Shown: positions 1 through 8,810 of the stretch, piece after piece | Layout of the letters: every line of letters begins with the position of its first letter | Position numbering within the stretch: position 1 is the stretch's first letter | IMG/VR virus record: IMGVR_UViG_3300032285_001583 | Span: 1-27,200 of that record | Reading direction: 5' to 3' (one strand) | Source: a virus | DNA length: 27,200 bases | Notes under the pieces: generated by a model | What the model was told of the DNA's origin: nothing | The model's database searches: none | The model's input: only the letters and a program-made list of their open reading frames with translations | Position numbers and translations under genes: made by a program

Positions 1-384
1 AACTTTCCTATCCCTGTAAATATTGATTACCAGATTACAACGTACTCACGTCAACCTCGCCACGACCGTGAACTCTTGGCGCAGTTGCTCTACACAAGAC
101 TTCCATTGCGCTTTGGCACATTGGATACAGGTGCGAATAATGCTACTGGCACTACTCGTCGCCTTGATATGTTAGACGTTTCTAAAAGAGACGTTACTGA
201 ACAAGGAAAGCGCCTTTTTGTAAACGCTTTCACTGTGCGAATTTCTTCAGAAATTGCGCCAGAAACCTATAACAAGATGTACAAAGCGTTACAACTCAAC
301 GTCACGGGTCCATCTAATTCTGGAAGCCAAGTTCTTGGCCGAGAATTATATGCACCAATTTCCTTCACCACACCGACACCATAA
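1..384 (+). CDS. Probable tail completion/terminator-type protein (5' partial)
   Basis: The frame is open from the first base, so the gene is cut by the window edge and its true start lies upstream; 127 residues are visible. A TTG at 76 is in frame, but the residues before it (reading VNIDYQITTYSRQPRHDREL) look like normal protein, so it is not the start. The visible part mixes short beta-prone stretches with a conserved-looking RLPLRFGTLDTG segment and has no membrane segment. It sits directly before the sheath gene, where contractile-tailed phages often place a tail completion or terminator protein. That role comes from position only; no diagnostic motif is visible. Confidence 0.5.
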   Translation, partial: NFPIPVNIDYQITTYSRQPRHDRELLAQLLYTRLPLRFGTLDTGANNATGTTRRLDMLDVSKRDVTEQGKRLFVNAFTVRISSEIAPETYNKMYKALQLNVTGPSNSGSQVLGRELYAPISFTTPTP

Positions 385-415
385 GGCACCCCCATCAATC
401 TAGTTAGGAGAAATC

Positions 416-1918
416 ATGGCTTATAGCCGTCCAGGTGTTTACATTAGTGAGCGCCTTCTACCAGCACCTCTAGCAGCAGGTGTAACAGCAAATGCTGCTG
501 GCGCTGTTGTGGCACCTTTTGCACAAGGTCCAGAAGCAGTAACGCTTGTTTCATCTTGGTATGAATTTACTAAGACTTTTGGTGGCTACAACGCTGCCTA
601 CCCAGCAACCTTCCAGGTTGGCGCATACTTCTCAAACGGTGGTCGTGAACTCTACGTTAAGCGTGTTCTTCACTCTGACGCTGCTGCCGCAACTATCGAT
701 ATTGTGACATCAGGAGATGCAACTGTAGCAACAGTAACATCAAAGAATGCTGGCTCTGACGGAAACAACCTTCGTGTTGTTCTATCAGCAGGTTCAGTAT
801 CCAACACATACACACTAACTCTCTACAAGGAAGCAGGAGTCTCTGGCGTTATTGCTGACGATATCCTTCTTGAGCGTTACGAGAACGTAGTATTTGATGA
901 TGCAACATCATCAGACTATGCAGAGACTGTCATCAACTTGGTATCACCAAACATCACAATCTCTGCCAGCGCTGGTGGCACACCAGTAGCAGCAACATAC
1001 CCACTAGCAGGTGGCGCAAACGGTACAGCCGTTGCATCAACAGATTACACATCTTATAAGGGTCGTGGAACTTCAGTATTTGAAGATTTCACATCTCTTG
1101 ACCGTCCACTTGTATTCTTCCTTCCAGCAGTTCAAACTCTTGGCTCAGGCCAAGTTGCTGTATACGATGCAGCATCTTCATGGTCAGCAGCAAATAACGG
1201 TTTCGTTGTTGTAGAAACTGCAGCAGGAAAGACAGTAACAGAAGCGCTCTCATTCTCATCTTCTCTTACAGATACAAGCAACGCTGCTGTGTATTACCCA
1301 TACCTCTACATCTCTGACCCACTAGGTCGTGGTGCTGGTGCTCTTCGTAAGATTGGCCCATCAGGTTCTGTAGTTGGTCTTTACCTTTCAACAGATGCAA
1401 GCCGTGGAGTCTTCAAGTCTCCAGCAGGTATCGGAAGCACAATCCAAGGAGTCGTTGCTGTAGAAAAGACATTCACATCAACAGAACTTGATTCAATGAA
1501 TGCAAGCACTGCTCCAGTTAACCCAATCCGTCAGATTCCTGGCGCTGGTTTGGCTGTCATGGGTGCCCGTACACTTCTTCAAGATGGTACAGCGAACAAG
1601 TATGTCAACATGCGTCGTTCACTTATCTACATCCGCAAGAACCTCAAGAACCTCACAGAGTTTGCAATCTTTGAAAACAATGATGAGCGTCTATGGGCGC
1701 AATTGCGTAACAACATTACAGTGTTCCTTAACGAATACCGTAACCAAGGCGGACTCCGTGGTGCTAATCCTGCAGCAGCATTCTTTGTAAAGTGCGATGC
1801 AGAAAACAACACCGCTCAAGCAATCGCCAACGGTGAAGTCCACATCCAAGTTGGTGTGGCTCTCCAGTATCCAGCAGAGTTCATCGTCATCGACCTCAGC
1901 CAAAAGACGCTGAACTAA
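416..1918 (+). CDS. Contractile tail sheath protein
   Basis: 500 residues. It forms the contractile outer sheath around the tail tube. The N terminus (YSRPGVYISERLL) matches the usual 'PGVY..E' opening of phage sheath proteins, followed by the typical GP(E)AV..V.S..EF...FGG segment near residues 38-57 and GGRELYVKRV near 75-84. The C-terminal part (IRQIPGAGLAVMGARTL near 365-380, then the IYIRKNL and VHIQVGVALQYPAEFIVI segments) matches the conserved C-terminal domain that holds neighbouring sheath subunits together. The middle is rich in Ala/Thr/Ser and is probably the variable outer domain. A clear ribosome site (TAGGAG) precedes the ATG. The tube gene follows directly. Length is typical for the family. 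Confidence 0.95.
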   Translation: MAYSRPGVYISERLLPAPLAAGVTANAAGAVVAPFAQGPEAVTLVSSWYEFTKTFGGYNAAYPATFQVGAYFSNGGRELYVKRVLHSDAAAATIDIVTSGDATVATVTSKNAGSDGNNLRVVLSAGSVSNTYTLTLYKEAGVSGVIADDILLERYENVVFDDATSSDYAETVINLVSPNITISASAGGTPVAATYPLAGGANGTAVASTDYTSYKGRGTSVFEDFTSLDRPLVFFLPAVQTLGSGQVAVYDAASSWSAANNGFVVVETAAGKTVTEALSFSSSLTDTSNAAVYYPYLYISDPLGRGAGALRKIGPSGSVVGLYLSTDASRGVFKSPAGIGSTIQGVVAVEKTFTSTELDSMNASTAPVNPIRQIPGAGLAVMGARTLLQDGTANKYVNMRRSLIYIRKNLKNLTEFAIFENNDERLWAQLRNNITVFLNEYRNQGGLRGANPAAAFFVKCDAENNTAQAIANGEVHIQVGVALQYPAEFIVIDLSQKTLN

Positions 1919-1938
1919 CCCGAAGGAGAAAGTAGACA

Positions 1939-2541
1939 ATGGCAACAGTTATCAACAATCGGTCAACACTTGTTACCGACCCAATCAGAAACTTCCGTTT
2001 CTTGGTTACATTTATTCCACAGGACAGCACAAATACAACACTGACTTCTCTTAAGACAGCGACATTTGGGTTTACTTCTGTATCGGGTATGGCGGTTACA
2101 ACTGACTCTATCCCTTACCGTGAAGGTGGATACAACACAACAGTTCACCAGATTCCTGGTCAAACTTCATTCACACCAATCACACTACAGCGTGGCGTGA
2201 TTCTTAATACTCACCAGAACTATGACTGGATGCGTAACCTTTTTGCAACTGTCAATGCAAATGGTACAACCCGTGCTAAGGACCAGAACTTCCGTTGCGA
2301 TTTGGAAATTCAAGTTCTATCACACCCAATTCCAAAGGCTGGACCAGAAGATACTTCTGCAGCACAGTCTGACCACACAGCAATGCGATTTCACGTGTAC
2401 AACTGCTGGCCAACATCAGTTGCTTACTCTGACCTCAACGCTGGTGACAATGCTTTGTTCGTAGAACAAATGACACTTGTCCACGAAGGCTTTGATGTTA
2501 ACTGGGCACCAAACCTAACAACAGACGCAGCAGACTTCTAA
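1939..2541 (+). CDS. Tail tube protein (gp19-like)
   Basis: 200 residues. It forms the inner tube through which DNA passes. The N-terminal DPIRNFRFLVTF segment, followed by a FGFTSVSGMAVTTDSIPYREGGYN region and QIPGQTSFTPITLQRGV near residues 70-90, is the characteristic pattern of T4 gp19-type tube proteins ('NF.V.I....F..VSGL..E...YREGG...'). Length fits the family. A GAAGGAGAA ribosome site lies before the ATG. Sheath upstream and tail-assembly chaperone downstream is the classical tail gene order, which supports the call. Confidence 0.93.
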   Translation: MATVINNRSTLVTDPIRNFRFLVTFIPQDSTNTTLTSLKTATFGFTSVSGMAVTTDSIPYREGGYNTTVHQIPGQTSFTPITLQRGVILNTHQNYDWMRNLFATVNANGTTRAKDQNFRCDLEIQVLSHPIPKAGPEDTSAAQSDHTAMRFHVYNCWPTSVAYSDLNAGDNALFVEQMTLVHEGFDVNWAPNLTTDAADF

Positions 2542-2553
2542 CAAAGGACTAAC

Positions 2554-3363
2554 ATGACGAACACAATTAGTGCAGCGGCTAATCCCGCATTGGCAAACAA
2601 CATGATTGAAAAGGCTATGGCTGAAAAGCCAGCGCCAACAGAAGTAAAAATTACTCCTCCTTCAAGTAACGTAGTGACGCTCCCTGGCGGGTACATAACA
2701 CCCGCTGGGGACGTCATTCGTGAAGCAGAAGTAAGAGAACTAACTGGAGCAGACGAGGAAGCAATTGCTCGTGCTTCAAACATTGGCAAAGCAATCTTGA
2801 CAATCCTTAACCGAGGAACAGTCAGAATTGGTGACCAGAAAGCAGACGAAAAGATTCTTGACCAGTTGCTCTCAGGAGACCGTGATGCCCTCATCATCGG
2901 AATCTTCAAAGCAACTTTTGGCAAAGAAACTGAGGTTAGTTCTTTTTGTGGTGGGTGTGAAGAGTTCAAGACTATCGGTCTTGATATCGACACAGACATT
3001 AAAACTAAAGTTTTAACAGACCCAATTAACGACCGAGTATTTACTGTAGAAGGAAAGAACAAAGTTTACACAGTTCAACTTCCTACAGGTTCAGCACAAA
3101 AAGAAATGATTAACAATGCTGATAAAAGTTCAGCAGAGTTAAACACCATCATGCTAGAGCACACAGTCATCAATATCGATGGCTCTCCAGTACTCAGCAA
3201 ATTGCAGGTACAAAACCTCGGTCTTACAGACCGTCGTAAAATCATTGATGAAATCAATGCACGAGTCTCAGGACCGCAGTTTGATGAGATTTCTGTTACC
3301 TGCCCAGACTGCGAAAGTGAGGTAAGAGTTCCAATTAATTTTGGAACCTTATTTCGACTCTAA
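2554..3363 (+). CDS. Tail assembly chaperone-like protein (short, unshifted form)
   Basis: 269 residues, AAAGGA ribosome site, lying between tube and tape measure genes, the standard place for the tail assembly chaperone. The N terminus is Ala/Pro-rich and probably disordered. A helical core (VRELTGADEEAIARASN near residues 60-76, then LDQLLSGDRDALIIGIFKAT near 102-121) resembles the phage tail-chaperone / T4 gp26-type domain. Two CxxC pairs (C132/C135 and C250/C253) suggest a zinc-ribbon fold interrupted by about 115 residues. The gene ends just before a second open frame that is entered by a +1 shift (separate entry), as seen in lambda G/GT-type genes. Family placement rests on position, helical core and frameshift architecture. 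Confidence 0.75.
   Translation: MTNTISAAANPALANNMIEKAMAEKPAPTEVKITPPSSNVVTLPGGYITPAGDVIREAEVRELTGADEEAIARASNIGKAILTILNRGTVRIGDQKADEKILDQLLSGDRDALIIGIFKATFGKETEVSSFCGGCEEFKTIGLDIDTDIKTKVLTDPINDRVFTVEGKNKVYTVQLPTGSAQKEMINNADKSSAELNTIMLEHTVINIDGSPVLSKLQVQNLGLTDRRKIIDEINARVSGPQFDEISVTCPDCESEVRVPINFGTLFRL
3352..3357 (+). other. Candidate +1 programmed ribosomal frameshift site (TTT CGA)
   Basis: In the zero frame the codons near the end of the chaperone gene read ACC TTA TTT CGA CTC TAA. A tRNA-Phe on TTT could slip one base forward onto TTC, which it reads equally well, while CGA, a codon that is slowly decoded in many bacteria, waits in the A site. The resulting frame (TTC GAC TCT AAG...) bypasses the TAA at 3361 and stays open to 3511. 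The two frames overlap only between 3326 and 3363, so any shift must occur there. A -2 slip would give the same frame. The exact slip codon is inferred. Confidence 0.6.
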
Positions 3364-3511
3364 GTCAACACCGTACACAACCTTGGTTGCGGAATGGTCA
3401 TCGTTAACAACATCCTTTAGAGGATGGACATTAACTGAGATAAAAGAATTGTCAGCAAGAGAAAGAAAGAACTGGCTAGAAATAGCCAAGTTTATTAGCC
3501 GAAAGGACTGA
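3356..3511 (+). CDS. Frameshift extension of the tail assembly chaperone (T-like domain)
   Basis: The +1 frame adds 51 residues to the chaperone (about 318 in total if the slip is at codon 267). The extension ends in FRGWTLTEIKELSARERKNW followed by LEIAKFI, a Trp-plus-'E(I/M)..(M/L)S.RER..W' pattern resembling the extensions of tail assembly chaperones in other phages. The frame has no ATG or GTG of its own before the conserved part and no ribosome site, so independent translation is unlikely. In lambda, P2 and many others the long form (GT) recruits the tape measure protein; the tape measure gene starts 5 bases downstream here. Without this reading, 3364-3515 would be an unexplained 150-base gap in an otherwise packed region. 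Confidence 0.75.
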   Translation, partial: DSKSTPYTTLVAEWSSLTTSFRGWTLTEIKELSARERKNWLEIAKFISRKD

Positions 3512-3515
3512 GCAT

Positions 3516-5957
3516 ATGAGCATGGTAGGCAAGATTCAGTCCTTGACTGGTGGTGTTGATAAACTTACAAAGAGCGCTGACGCACTCCTTGCTAAGTTAA
3601 CCAAAATTAATGAAGTTGCTGGAAGTAGCATCAACAGCGCTAACCAGGCTATCAACTCTGCTGGCGGTCAATTAAACCTTACTCAAGGAACTAAAGTTCG
3701 TCTTGGTTCGGACAATGCTCGTTTCCCAATGGCAGCACAGATGGCTGCTGGTGGAAACATGTTGTCGGGAAGTATGGGAGGCTTTTCGTTCCTGTCTCCT
3801 GGCACAATGATGGCAAATGCTGGTATTGGCATTGCAACTTCTGCTGTTAATGGTTTCTTAGGTTCTATTCCAGACCTTGGCACAACCATGCAAAATCAGT
3901 TGGGTTACTACCAGGCTGCTCTTAAGTCTCCAGGTATCAGCCGTATGGCTTTGGAACGTTCCACAATTCGTTCAATGAATGGCGGATTTTCTAGCACCCT
4001 TGGCGGCTCTATTACCGCTAGTACATTAGCCTCTGCAGGTTACTCCCCAGGAAGTGCAAACTACCGACAAGCAGTTGGTGAAGTTGGTAACGCTTACAAC
4101 ATGCTTGGAATGGATAACCAAACAGCAGCGGCTTCTGTTGCAAGCATGCATAGCGGAGCAATGGGTGCAAATCTTTTCCAATATGGAATTACTACTTACA
4201 ATCCTAAAACTGGAAAAGATAAAACTACAGGACAAATTGCTAGAGAACTCATGAATGTCATGGGTGCTGGCGGTGCAACAACGGAACAAGTTCGCCAGTC
4301 ATACCAAAAAGGTGCACTAGGTGCCAACCTTTCAACTATGGGATTTGACCAAGCAACACAGACAAGACTCTATCAAGCAATGATTGATATTTCTGCTGGC
4401 AAAAATCCTGACTCAACAAAAGCCAATAAAGGAAACGATAACACAGCGCTAACAGCCGCTGGTCGTATGAACGCTGCTCAAGCAAAGACAATGACTAGTG
4501 TTGAGACAAGTATGACAAAAGGTTTTGAACATGCTGCAGACGCTGTTGAAGCATTTAATAGAGCGTTAACTGGAACTCTAGGTCCCCTTACACAGTTGGC
4601 TGCTGAAGCACAGGGTTTTGTTGGTGGTGTTAAGGGAACTAATGCTGGACCTGCTTTAAAATCTGGAACAAGTATTCTTAAAAAATTAGGTGGAATGGGA
4701 TTGTTTGCTGGGGGAGTTGCACTTTCAGAATTTGGAGTTGGACTTCCAATGATGGCTGTTGGTGCGGGTCTGATGGCAACAGGTGGTGGCTCTAATGGTT
4801 TTGGTGCATCGTTTGGTCGTGGTGGAGGACGTGGTGGCTCTGCTCCCGTCAGTGCGGGAATCAGTGCGGCTTACGGGACGCAAGATACTTCAGGATTATG
4901 GGCCTCAACAAATAACACCCACACAGGAACGGATTACAACGTACCAGTAGGGACACCAGTAACAGCAGCAATGGATGGGGTTGTTTCCAGTACTGACTTA
5001 GGTCCTGATTACGGTATGGCTATTATGGTCGACCATCCTGGTGGCTACCAAACAATCTACGCTCATCTAAGTGAAAAAGACGCCAAAGTTGGTCAGACTG
5101 TTGCAAAGGGTCAACGTCTTGGTAAATCAGGTAATAGCGGTAACTCAACAGGTGCTCACTTGCATTTTGAAGTTCGCCATGGAAAAAACAATCCAGTAAA
5201 TCCTGACAGCATTCTTGGCGGAAGCAACAACGTTCTTAATCCATATTACGCATCAATTCTTCCTACACAAGGTGATGTCACTGGCTCTTCAGCATCAACG
5301 CCTACCTCTACCTCTAACGGTGGCGCAAACCTTAAAGCAACACCAGGAGGAGGGGCTGCTGACGGCAACGCAGTTGCAATGCAACAATGGTTGATGAGCC
5401 AAGGTCTTAGTGCAAATGGTGCAGCAGGAGTTGTATCTAATCTTCTTGCTGAATCTGGCCTTCGCACTGGCGCTGTTGGAGACCAAGGAAGTTCTTACGG
5501 GATTGCTCAATGGCATTTAGGACGCAAAGACAATCTCATGCGCTTTGCAAAGAGTGCGGGTCTAGACCCATCGTCTTTGGACGCACAGTCTCAGTTCCTT
5601 ATGAAAGAACTACGTGGCAAACAATACGGCAGTCTAATGTCAACCCTTAGCGACCCTAACGTTAGTGCCTATGATGCTACTGCTGCTTTTATGAAAACCT
5701 TTGAACGACCAGCCAACACTTCTGTTGAAGCAGTTACTGGGAGATATAACAGAGGACAATCTGCTTTAACCCCAAGCGGTGGTGGAGCATACGGAACTTC
5801 ATTTGGCGATACTTCTGCTGTAACAAACGGTAATAGTACTGTTAATGTCACATTAAAAATTGAACGTGCATCTGACGAAGAGGCGGAACGTTTTGCTCGC
5901 AAAGTTACAGACTACATCCAAAAAGGAACTGAAATCTCAATGATGGGACGTGCATAA
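3516..5957 (+). CDS. Tape measure protein with M23 peptidase and tail-lysozyme domains
   Basis: 813 residues. It sets tail length and probably opens the cell wall during infection. Residues 1-450 are the tape measure part: helical N terminus, Gly/Ala/Ser-rich body and a hydrophobic stretch near 385-425. A LytM/M23 metallopeptidase domain follows at about 450-565 with zinc ligands visible as H469/D473 (HTGTD) and the HLH motif (H548/H550), plus H517. A second wall-degrading domain at about 615-745 (GAAGVVSNLLAESGL, with E646 as candidate catalytic acid, then SSYGIAQWHLGRKDNL) matches the phage tail lysozyme family. The acidic/helical C terminus may contact the baseplate. The start uses GAAAGGA. 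Having both a peptidase and a glycosidase-type domain on a fairly short tape measure is notable. Confidence 0.92.
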   Translation: MSMVGKIQSLTGGVDKLTKSADALLAKLTKINEVAGSSINSANQAINSAGGQLNLTQGTKVRLGSDNARFPMAAQMAAGGNMLSGSMGGFSFLSPGTMMANAGIGIATSAVNGFLGSIPDLGTTMQNQLGYYQAALKSPGISRMALERSTIRSMNGGFSSTLGGSITASTLASAGYSPGSANYRQAVGEVGNAYNMLGMDNQTAAASVASMHSGAMGANLFQYGITTYNPKTGKDKTTGQIARELMNVMGAGGATTEQVRQSYQKGALGANLSTMGFDQATQTRLYQAMIDISAGKNPDSTKANKGNDNTALTAAGRMNAAQAKTMTSVETSMTKGFEHAADAVEAFNRALTGTLGPLTQLAAEAQGFVGGVKGTNAGPALKSGTSILKKLGGMGLFAGGVALSEFGVGLPMMAVGAGLMATGGGSNGFGASFGRGGGRGGSAPVSAGISAAYGTQDTSGLWASTNNTHTGTDYNVPVGTPVTAAMDGVVSSTDLGPDYGMAIMVDHPGGYQTIYAHLSEKDAKVGQTVAKGQRLGKSGNSGNSTGAHLHFEVRHGKNNPVNPDSILGGSNNVLNPYYASILPTQGDVTGSSASTPTSTSNGGANLKATPGGGAADGNAVAMQQWLMSQGLSANGAAGVVSNLLAESGLRTGAVGDQGSSYGIAQWHLGRKDNLMRFAKSAGLDPSSLDAQSQFLMKELRGKQYGSLMSTLSDPNVSAYDATAAFMKTFERPANTSVEAVTGRYNRGQSALTPSGGGAYGTSFGDTSAVTNGNSTVNVTLKIERASDEEAERFARKVTDYIQKGTEISMMGRA

Positions 5958-7276
5958 TGGCAACACGTAAAGACCTTTTACAACAAAAAAAGAATAGCGA
6001 CAATGCTAGAGCACGTTACCAAAAAAGCAAAACAAAAATTACTAACTATAGTAATGAAAGTTTTATTTTAAATGTAAAAAATCTTGAACTTTATAAAAAT
6101 ATTAAAGCGTATGAAAAGATTAGGGCTCAACGTGACACTCTTTATAATGCAAAAGAAAAAGAATATCATCAGACAGATGGTCCAACACTTACAAATGAAC
6201 ACCTTAATGACCTGTTAACTAACACATCTTACGGAAAAAATGGAACACAAACTTTTATAAATCAAATTAAAATTTGGACACAAACAATTAAAGATAACGA
6301 TAAAAAAATTGCTAATTATCAAAAGAAAATTGCTGAACAACAAGTTATCTTTAATAACGGAAGAGGACAAGTTGTTTCAAAACCAAAATCTTTACCAGAA
6401 GCACCTGCAACAGTAACTTCTGAAGGTAATGCTTCTTTTTCAAAAGATTGGAAGTACAACGCTCCTATGGTAAAAAGTGCTTATTTTAATAGCGCTAAAG
6501 GATTAAGTGAAAGCCTTACTGGAGTTACTAATGATGGAAACTTTGTTGACGCTGGCGCCTACCAAGATGCTTTGAATGCTTGGTCTGGAACCACTGGTGG
6601 ACGTGGTACTTTACAGATGGATAGAAAATATGTAAACCAATTAGCGCAAAGTCAAAGCAGCACTGTAGCCCTTGACCCACAGATGTATGGATTTAAATTT
6701 CTTTATAATCCTAAAGAAGTTGCTATGTCTTGGGGACTACAAGACAAAATGGACCCAGAGTTTATTTCTAGTGGTCAAGATGCTTTCAGTGTTATATCTG
6801 CTGGTTTAGTGTCTTCAACTGTTGAACTTACATTGTTGTTAAATCGTGTTGGTGATTTTGCTTATATTAATCAAAACGGTTTAAACCCAAACATTGCGGT
6901 AAACCCTTACCCAAATAGTGTTGACACTGAAGACTTAAAAGAAATTTATACTAAAGGAACTATGTATGACCTAGAGTATTTATTTAAAACAATCAATGGT
7001 CCACACGCTACATTTATATCAAAACTAAATGGCAAAACAGCAGACCGTGGTTGGATGCGCCCTACTTGGGTAGAACTTCACCTTGGTGCTGGAATGCACT
7101 ACCGTGTTCGTATTCGTGAACTATCTGTTACACACTCTATCTTTAATAGTCGTATGGTTCCAATTCTATCAAGCGTTCGCTTAGTTCTTGGACGCTTTAA
7201 TGATGGCCCAGAAACAAGCACATCTAGAGTTTCGTATAACCAACAAACTGGGCTTACCTATAGCCCAAACCCTTAA
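5957..7276 (+). CDS. Baseplate/tube-initiator-like protein (CIS-tube-like) with coiled-coil N terminus
   Basis: 439 residues; starts inside the preceding stop (TAATG). Residues 1-135 are Lys/Asn/Gln-rich and look like long helices or coiled coil. From about 243 (MYGFKFLYNPKEVAMSW) the sequence resembles contractile-injection-system tube-initiator/baseplate proteins of the XkdP/Afp7 kind, which carry an 'F.F.FNP' motif and bridge tube and hub. A conserved-looking C-terminal part follows (WMRPTWVELHLGAGMHYRVR, SRMVPILSSVRLVL). Lying between the tape measure and a LysM-like gene fits a baseplate hub-proximal role. The first third is extremely AT-rich (only 9 of 60 bases at 6061-6120 are G or C), unlike its neighbours. 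Function is assigned by family resemblance. Confidence 0.65.
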   Translation: MATRKDLLQQKKNSDNARARYQKSKTKITNYSNESFILNVKNLELYKNIKAYEKIRAQRDTLYNAKEKEYHQTDGPTLTNEHLNDLLTNTSYGKNGTQTFINQIKIWTQTIKDNDKKIANYQKKIAEQQVIFNNGRGQVVSKPKSLPEAPATVTSEGNASFSKDWKYNAPMVKSAYFNSAKGLSESLTGVTNDGNFVDAGAYQDALNAWSGTTGGRGTLQMDRKYVNQLAQSQSSTVALDPQMYGFKFLYNPKEVAMSWGLQDKMDPEFISSGQDAFSVISAGLVSSTVELTLLLNRVGDFAYINQNGLNPNIAVNPYPNSVDTEDLKEIYTKGTMYDLEYLFKTINGPHATFISKLNGKTADRGWMRPTWVELHLGAGMHYRVRIRELSVTHSIFNSRMVPILSSVRLVLGRFNDGPETSTSRVSYNQQTGLTYSPNP

Positions 7277-7285
7277 GGAGAAAAA

Positions 7286-7561
7286 ATGATTTTTCTTGAT
7301 AGTCGTTACTCTGACGGAACTCTTACTAAAACATACGACCCACGTAAAAATTCCTATGAATTAGTGGTGTACAGAACTTGGCCAAGTTACAATGTTTCTT
7401 TCTTCTATTACGAGTGGAAAGAAACAGACCGACTTGATGTACTTGCGCTACGTCATCTTGGGCAATCAAATTTGTGGTGGCAAATTCTTGATATTAATCC
7501 AGAAATCGTAGATACTTTAGACATTAAACCTGGAACACAGATTCGTATACCAAATGAATAA
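7286..7561 (+). CDS. LysM/gp53-like baseplate protein (tail protein X type)
   Basis: 91 residues with a strong AAGGAG ribosome site. The C-terminal half (DRLDVLALRHLGQSNLWWQ, ILDINPEIVDTL, IKPGTQIRIP, from about residue 47) is a LysM-type fold as used in tail protein X and T4 gp53. In those proteins it makes structural contacts in the baseplate rather than binding cell wall. The N-terminal 40 residues are beta-rich with several aromatics. Its position between a CIS-tube-like protein and the hub is the conserved one in contractile tails. The end overlaps the next start by 8 bases. Confidence 0.82.
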   Translation: MIFLDSRYSDGTLTKTYDPRKNSYELVVYRTWPSYNVSFFYYEWKETDRLDVLALRHLGQSNLWWQILDINPEIVDTLDIKPGTQIRIPNE

Positions 7562-8810
7562 CATAGCCGTCCAAAATCGTACTGGGTCCAAGTTCACAGT
7601 AACCTACCCAGATTTTCCAACAATGACAACCCCACCTCACCATATACGGATTCATCAAGAAGTGGGGCATCACGATGTTGTTGAGTTGTCTTACACACGC
7701 TTTAATGCTTTCTATCAAAGGGTATTAAAAACAGGTGTGCCAATTAAAATTACTTGGAAAAACGACAAGGCTTCTGGAACATTTACTGGGTATGTTATGG
7801 ATGTTACCCCTGTTGTCCAACAATCTTTATACAACCCAACTATTGTTCGATGCATTAGCGCTCCCCTTGCTTTAAAAGAAGGAGGGTATAAAATTTGGAA
7901 AAATCAAACTGGTGCTCAAATTGTTTCTAGCATTGCAAAAGGGTTTGGATTAAAGCCAGTAGTAACTGAAGACAACGTTATATTTTCTCAACAATCTCTT
8001 TCTGGACAAACACATTGGGAAAAGATTCAAGAAATAGCAAAACGTAAAGGTCATGTTGCTCAATGCTACGGCACTGAGTTGCACTTCCATCCTTTAGATA
8101 AAATGATTGATTTAGCAATGACTAGTATTCCTGTGTTCTCGTTTTTTGAGCCGTATACAAATCCTTGGGCTTCTGTTTTATCTCAAACTCTTGACCATTT
8201 CAAACCAACTGGTGGAGACTTTTTTGCTCACGCTGAAAATAAAAGAACTACTAAAACAGTAAGCGTTGTTGACCCTGTGACAGCCAAACTTACAACTTAT
8301 TCTCATAAGGCTAACGGCGTAGGTAAGAACTTACGAGCAACTACTAAAGACCCATTGTTTAAAGAAGTGCTATCTGAAGTCATTACTGGAACAGCAAAAA
8401 TGGCAGAGTCATTGGCAGCAGCCCATGCTCAACTGTCTAGGTTCTCTATCCATGCCGAAGGCAAGGGTCAAGGAGACCCAAGAGTTGCCCCATACAGAAC
8501 CATTGAGATAAATGGCACTGGTTCAACCACTGATGGTTTTTGGGTAATAAAAAAAGTGACCCACATGATTGTTAATGATGGACGTTACCAGATTGATTTT
8601 ACCTGTATGGCTGATGGTACGGATAGGAATATCGCCAGCAGTTCTAGGCCAACCGCTGCTGGAAAAATTCCTGTAAGAAACCTTAACTATGAGACAACCA
8701 CAGGTACCACAGTTAAACCAACATCAGTTAAACTTAATGCTGTAACGCCGCTTATAGCGCAAACAAATGCTGGATGGAAAGTAACTCCAAGACGATGGGT
8801 AGGTAAGTAA
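7554..8810 (+). CDS. Baseplate hub protein (T4 gp27 / P2 gpD-like)
   Basis: 418 residues, translationally coupled to the LysM-like gene (ATGAATAA overlap). The hub forms the ring linking tail tube to central spike. The hub pattern is visible as an early segment with YTRFNAFYQRVL and GVPIKITWKNDKASGTFTGYV (near 60-80), then the IWKNQTGAQIVSSIAKGFGL helix (near 115-135), a LysM-like TVHWEKIQEIAKRKGH equivalent (THWEKIQEIAKRKGH near 158-172) and a C-terminal beta-rich part (GFWVIKKVTHMIVNDGRYQI) typical of gpD-like hubs. The C-terminal tail is basic and Thr-rich. The order hub, gp25, gpJ, spike matches other contractile tails. Confidence 0.85.
   Translation: MNNIAVQNRTGSKFTVTYPDFPTMTTPPHHIRIHQEVGHHDVVELSYTRFNAFYQRVLKTGVPIKITWKNDKASGTFTGYVMDVTPVVQQSLYNPTIVRCISAPLALKEGGYKIWKNQTGAQIVSSIAKGFGLKPVVTEDNVIFSQQSLSGQTHWEKIQEIAKRKGHVAQCYGTELHFHPLDKMIDLAMTSIPVFSFFEPYTNPWASVLSQTLDHFKPTGGDFFAHAENKRTTKTVSVVDPVTAKLTTYSHKANGVGKNLRATTKDPLFKEVLSEVITGTAKMAESLAAAHAQLSRFSIHAEGKGQGDPRVAPYRTIEINGTGSTTDGFWVIKKVTHMIVNDGRYQIDFTCMADGTDRNIASSSRPTAAGKIPVRNLNYETTTGTTVKPTSVKLNAVTPLIAQTNAGWKVTPRRWVGK

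Noticed and set aside
2538-3062. 174-codon open frame on the minus strand
   Set aside because: It lies wholly across the tail chaperone gene, lacks a ribosome site and family features, and every supported gene is on the plus strand; it mirrors plus-strand codon bias.
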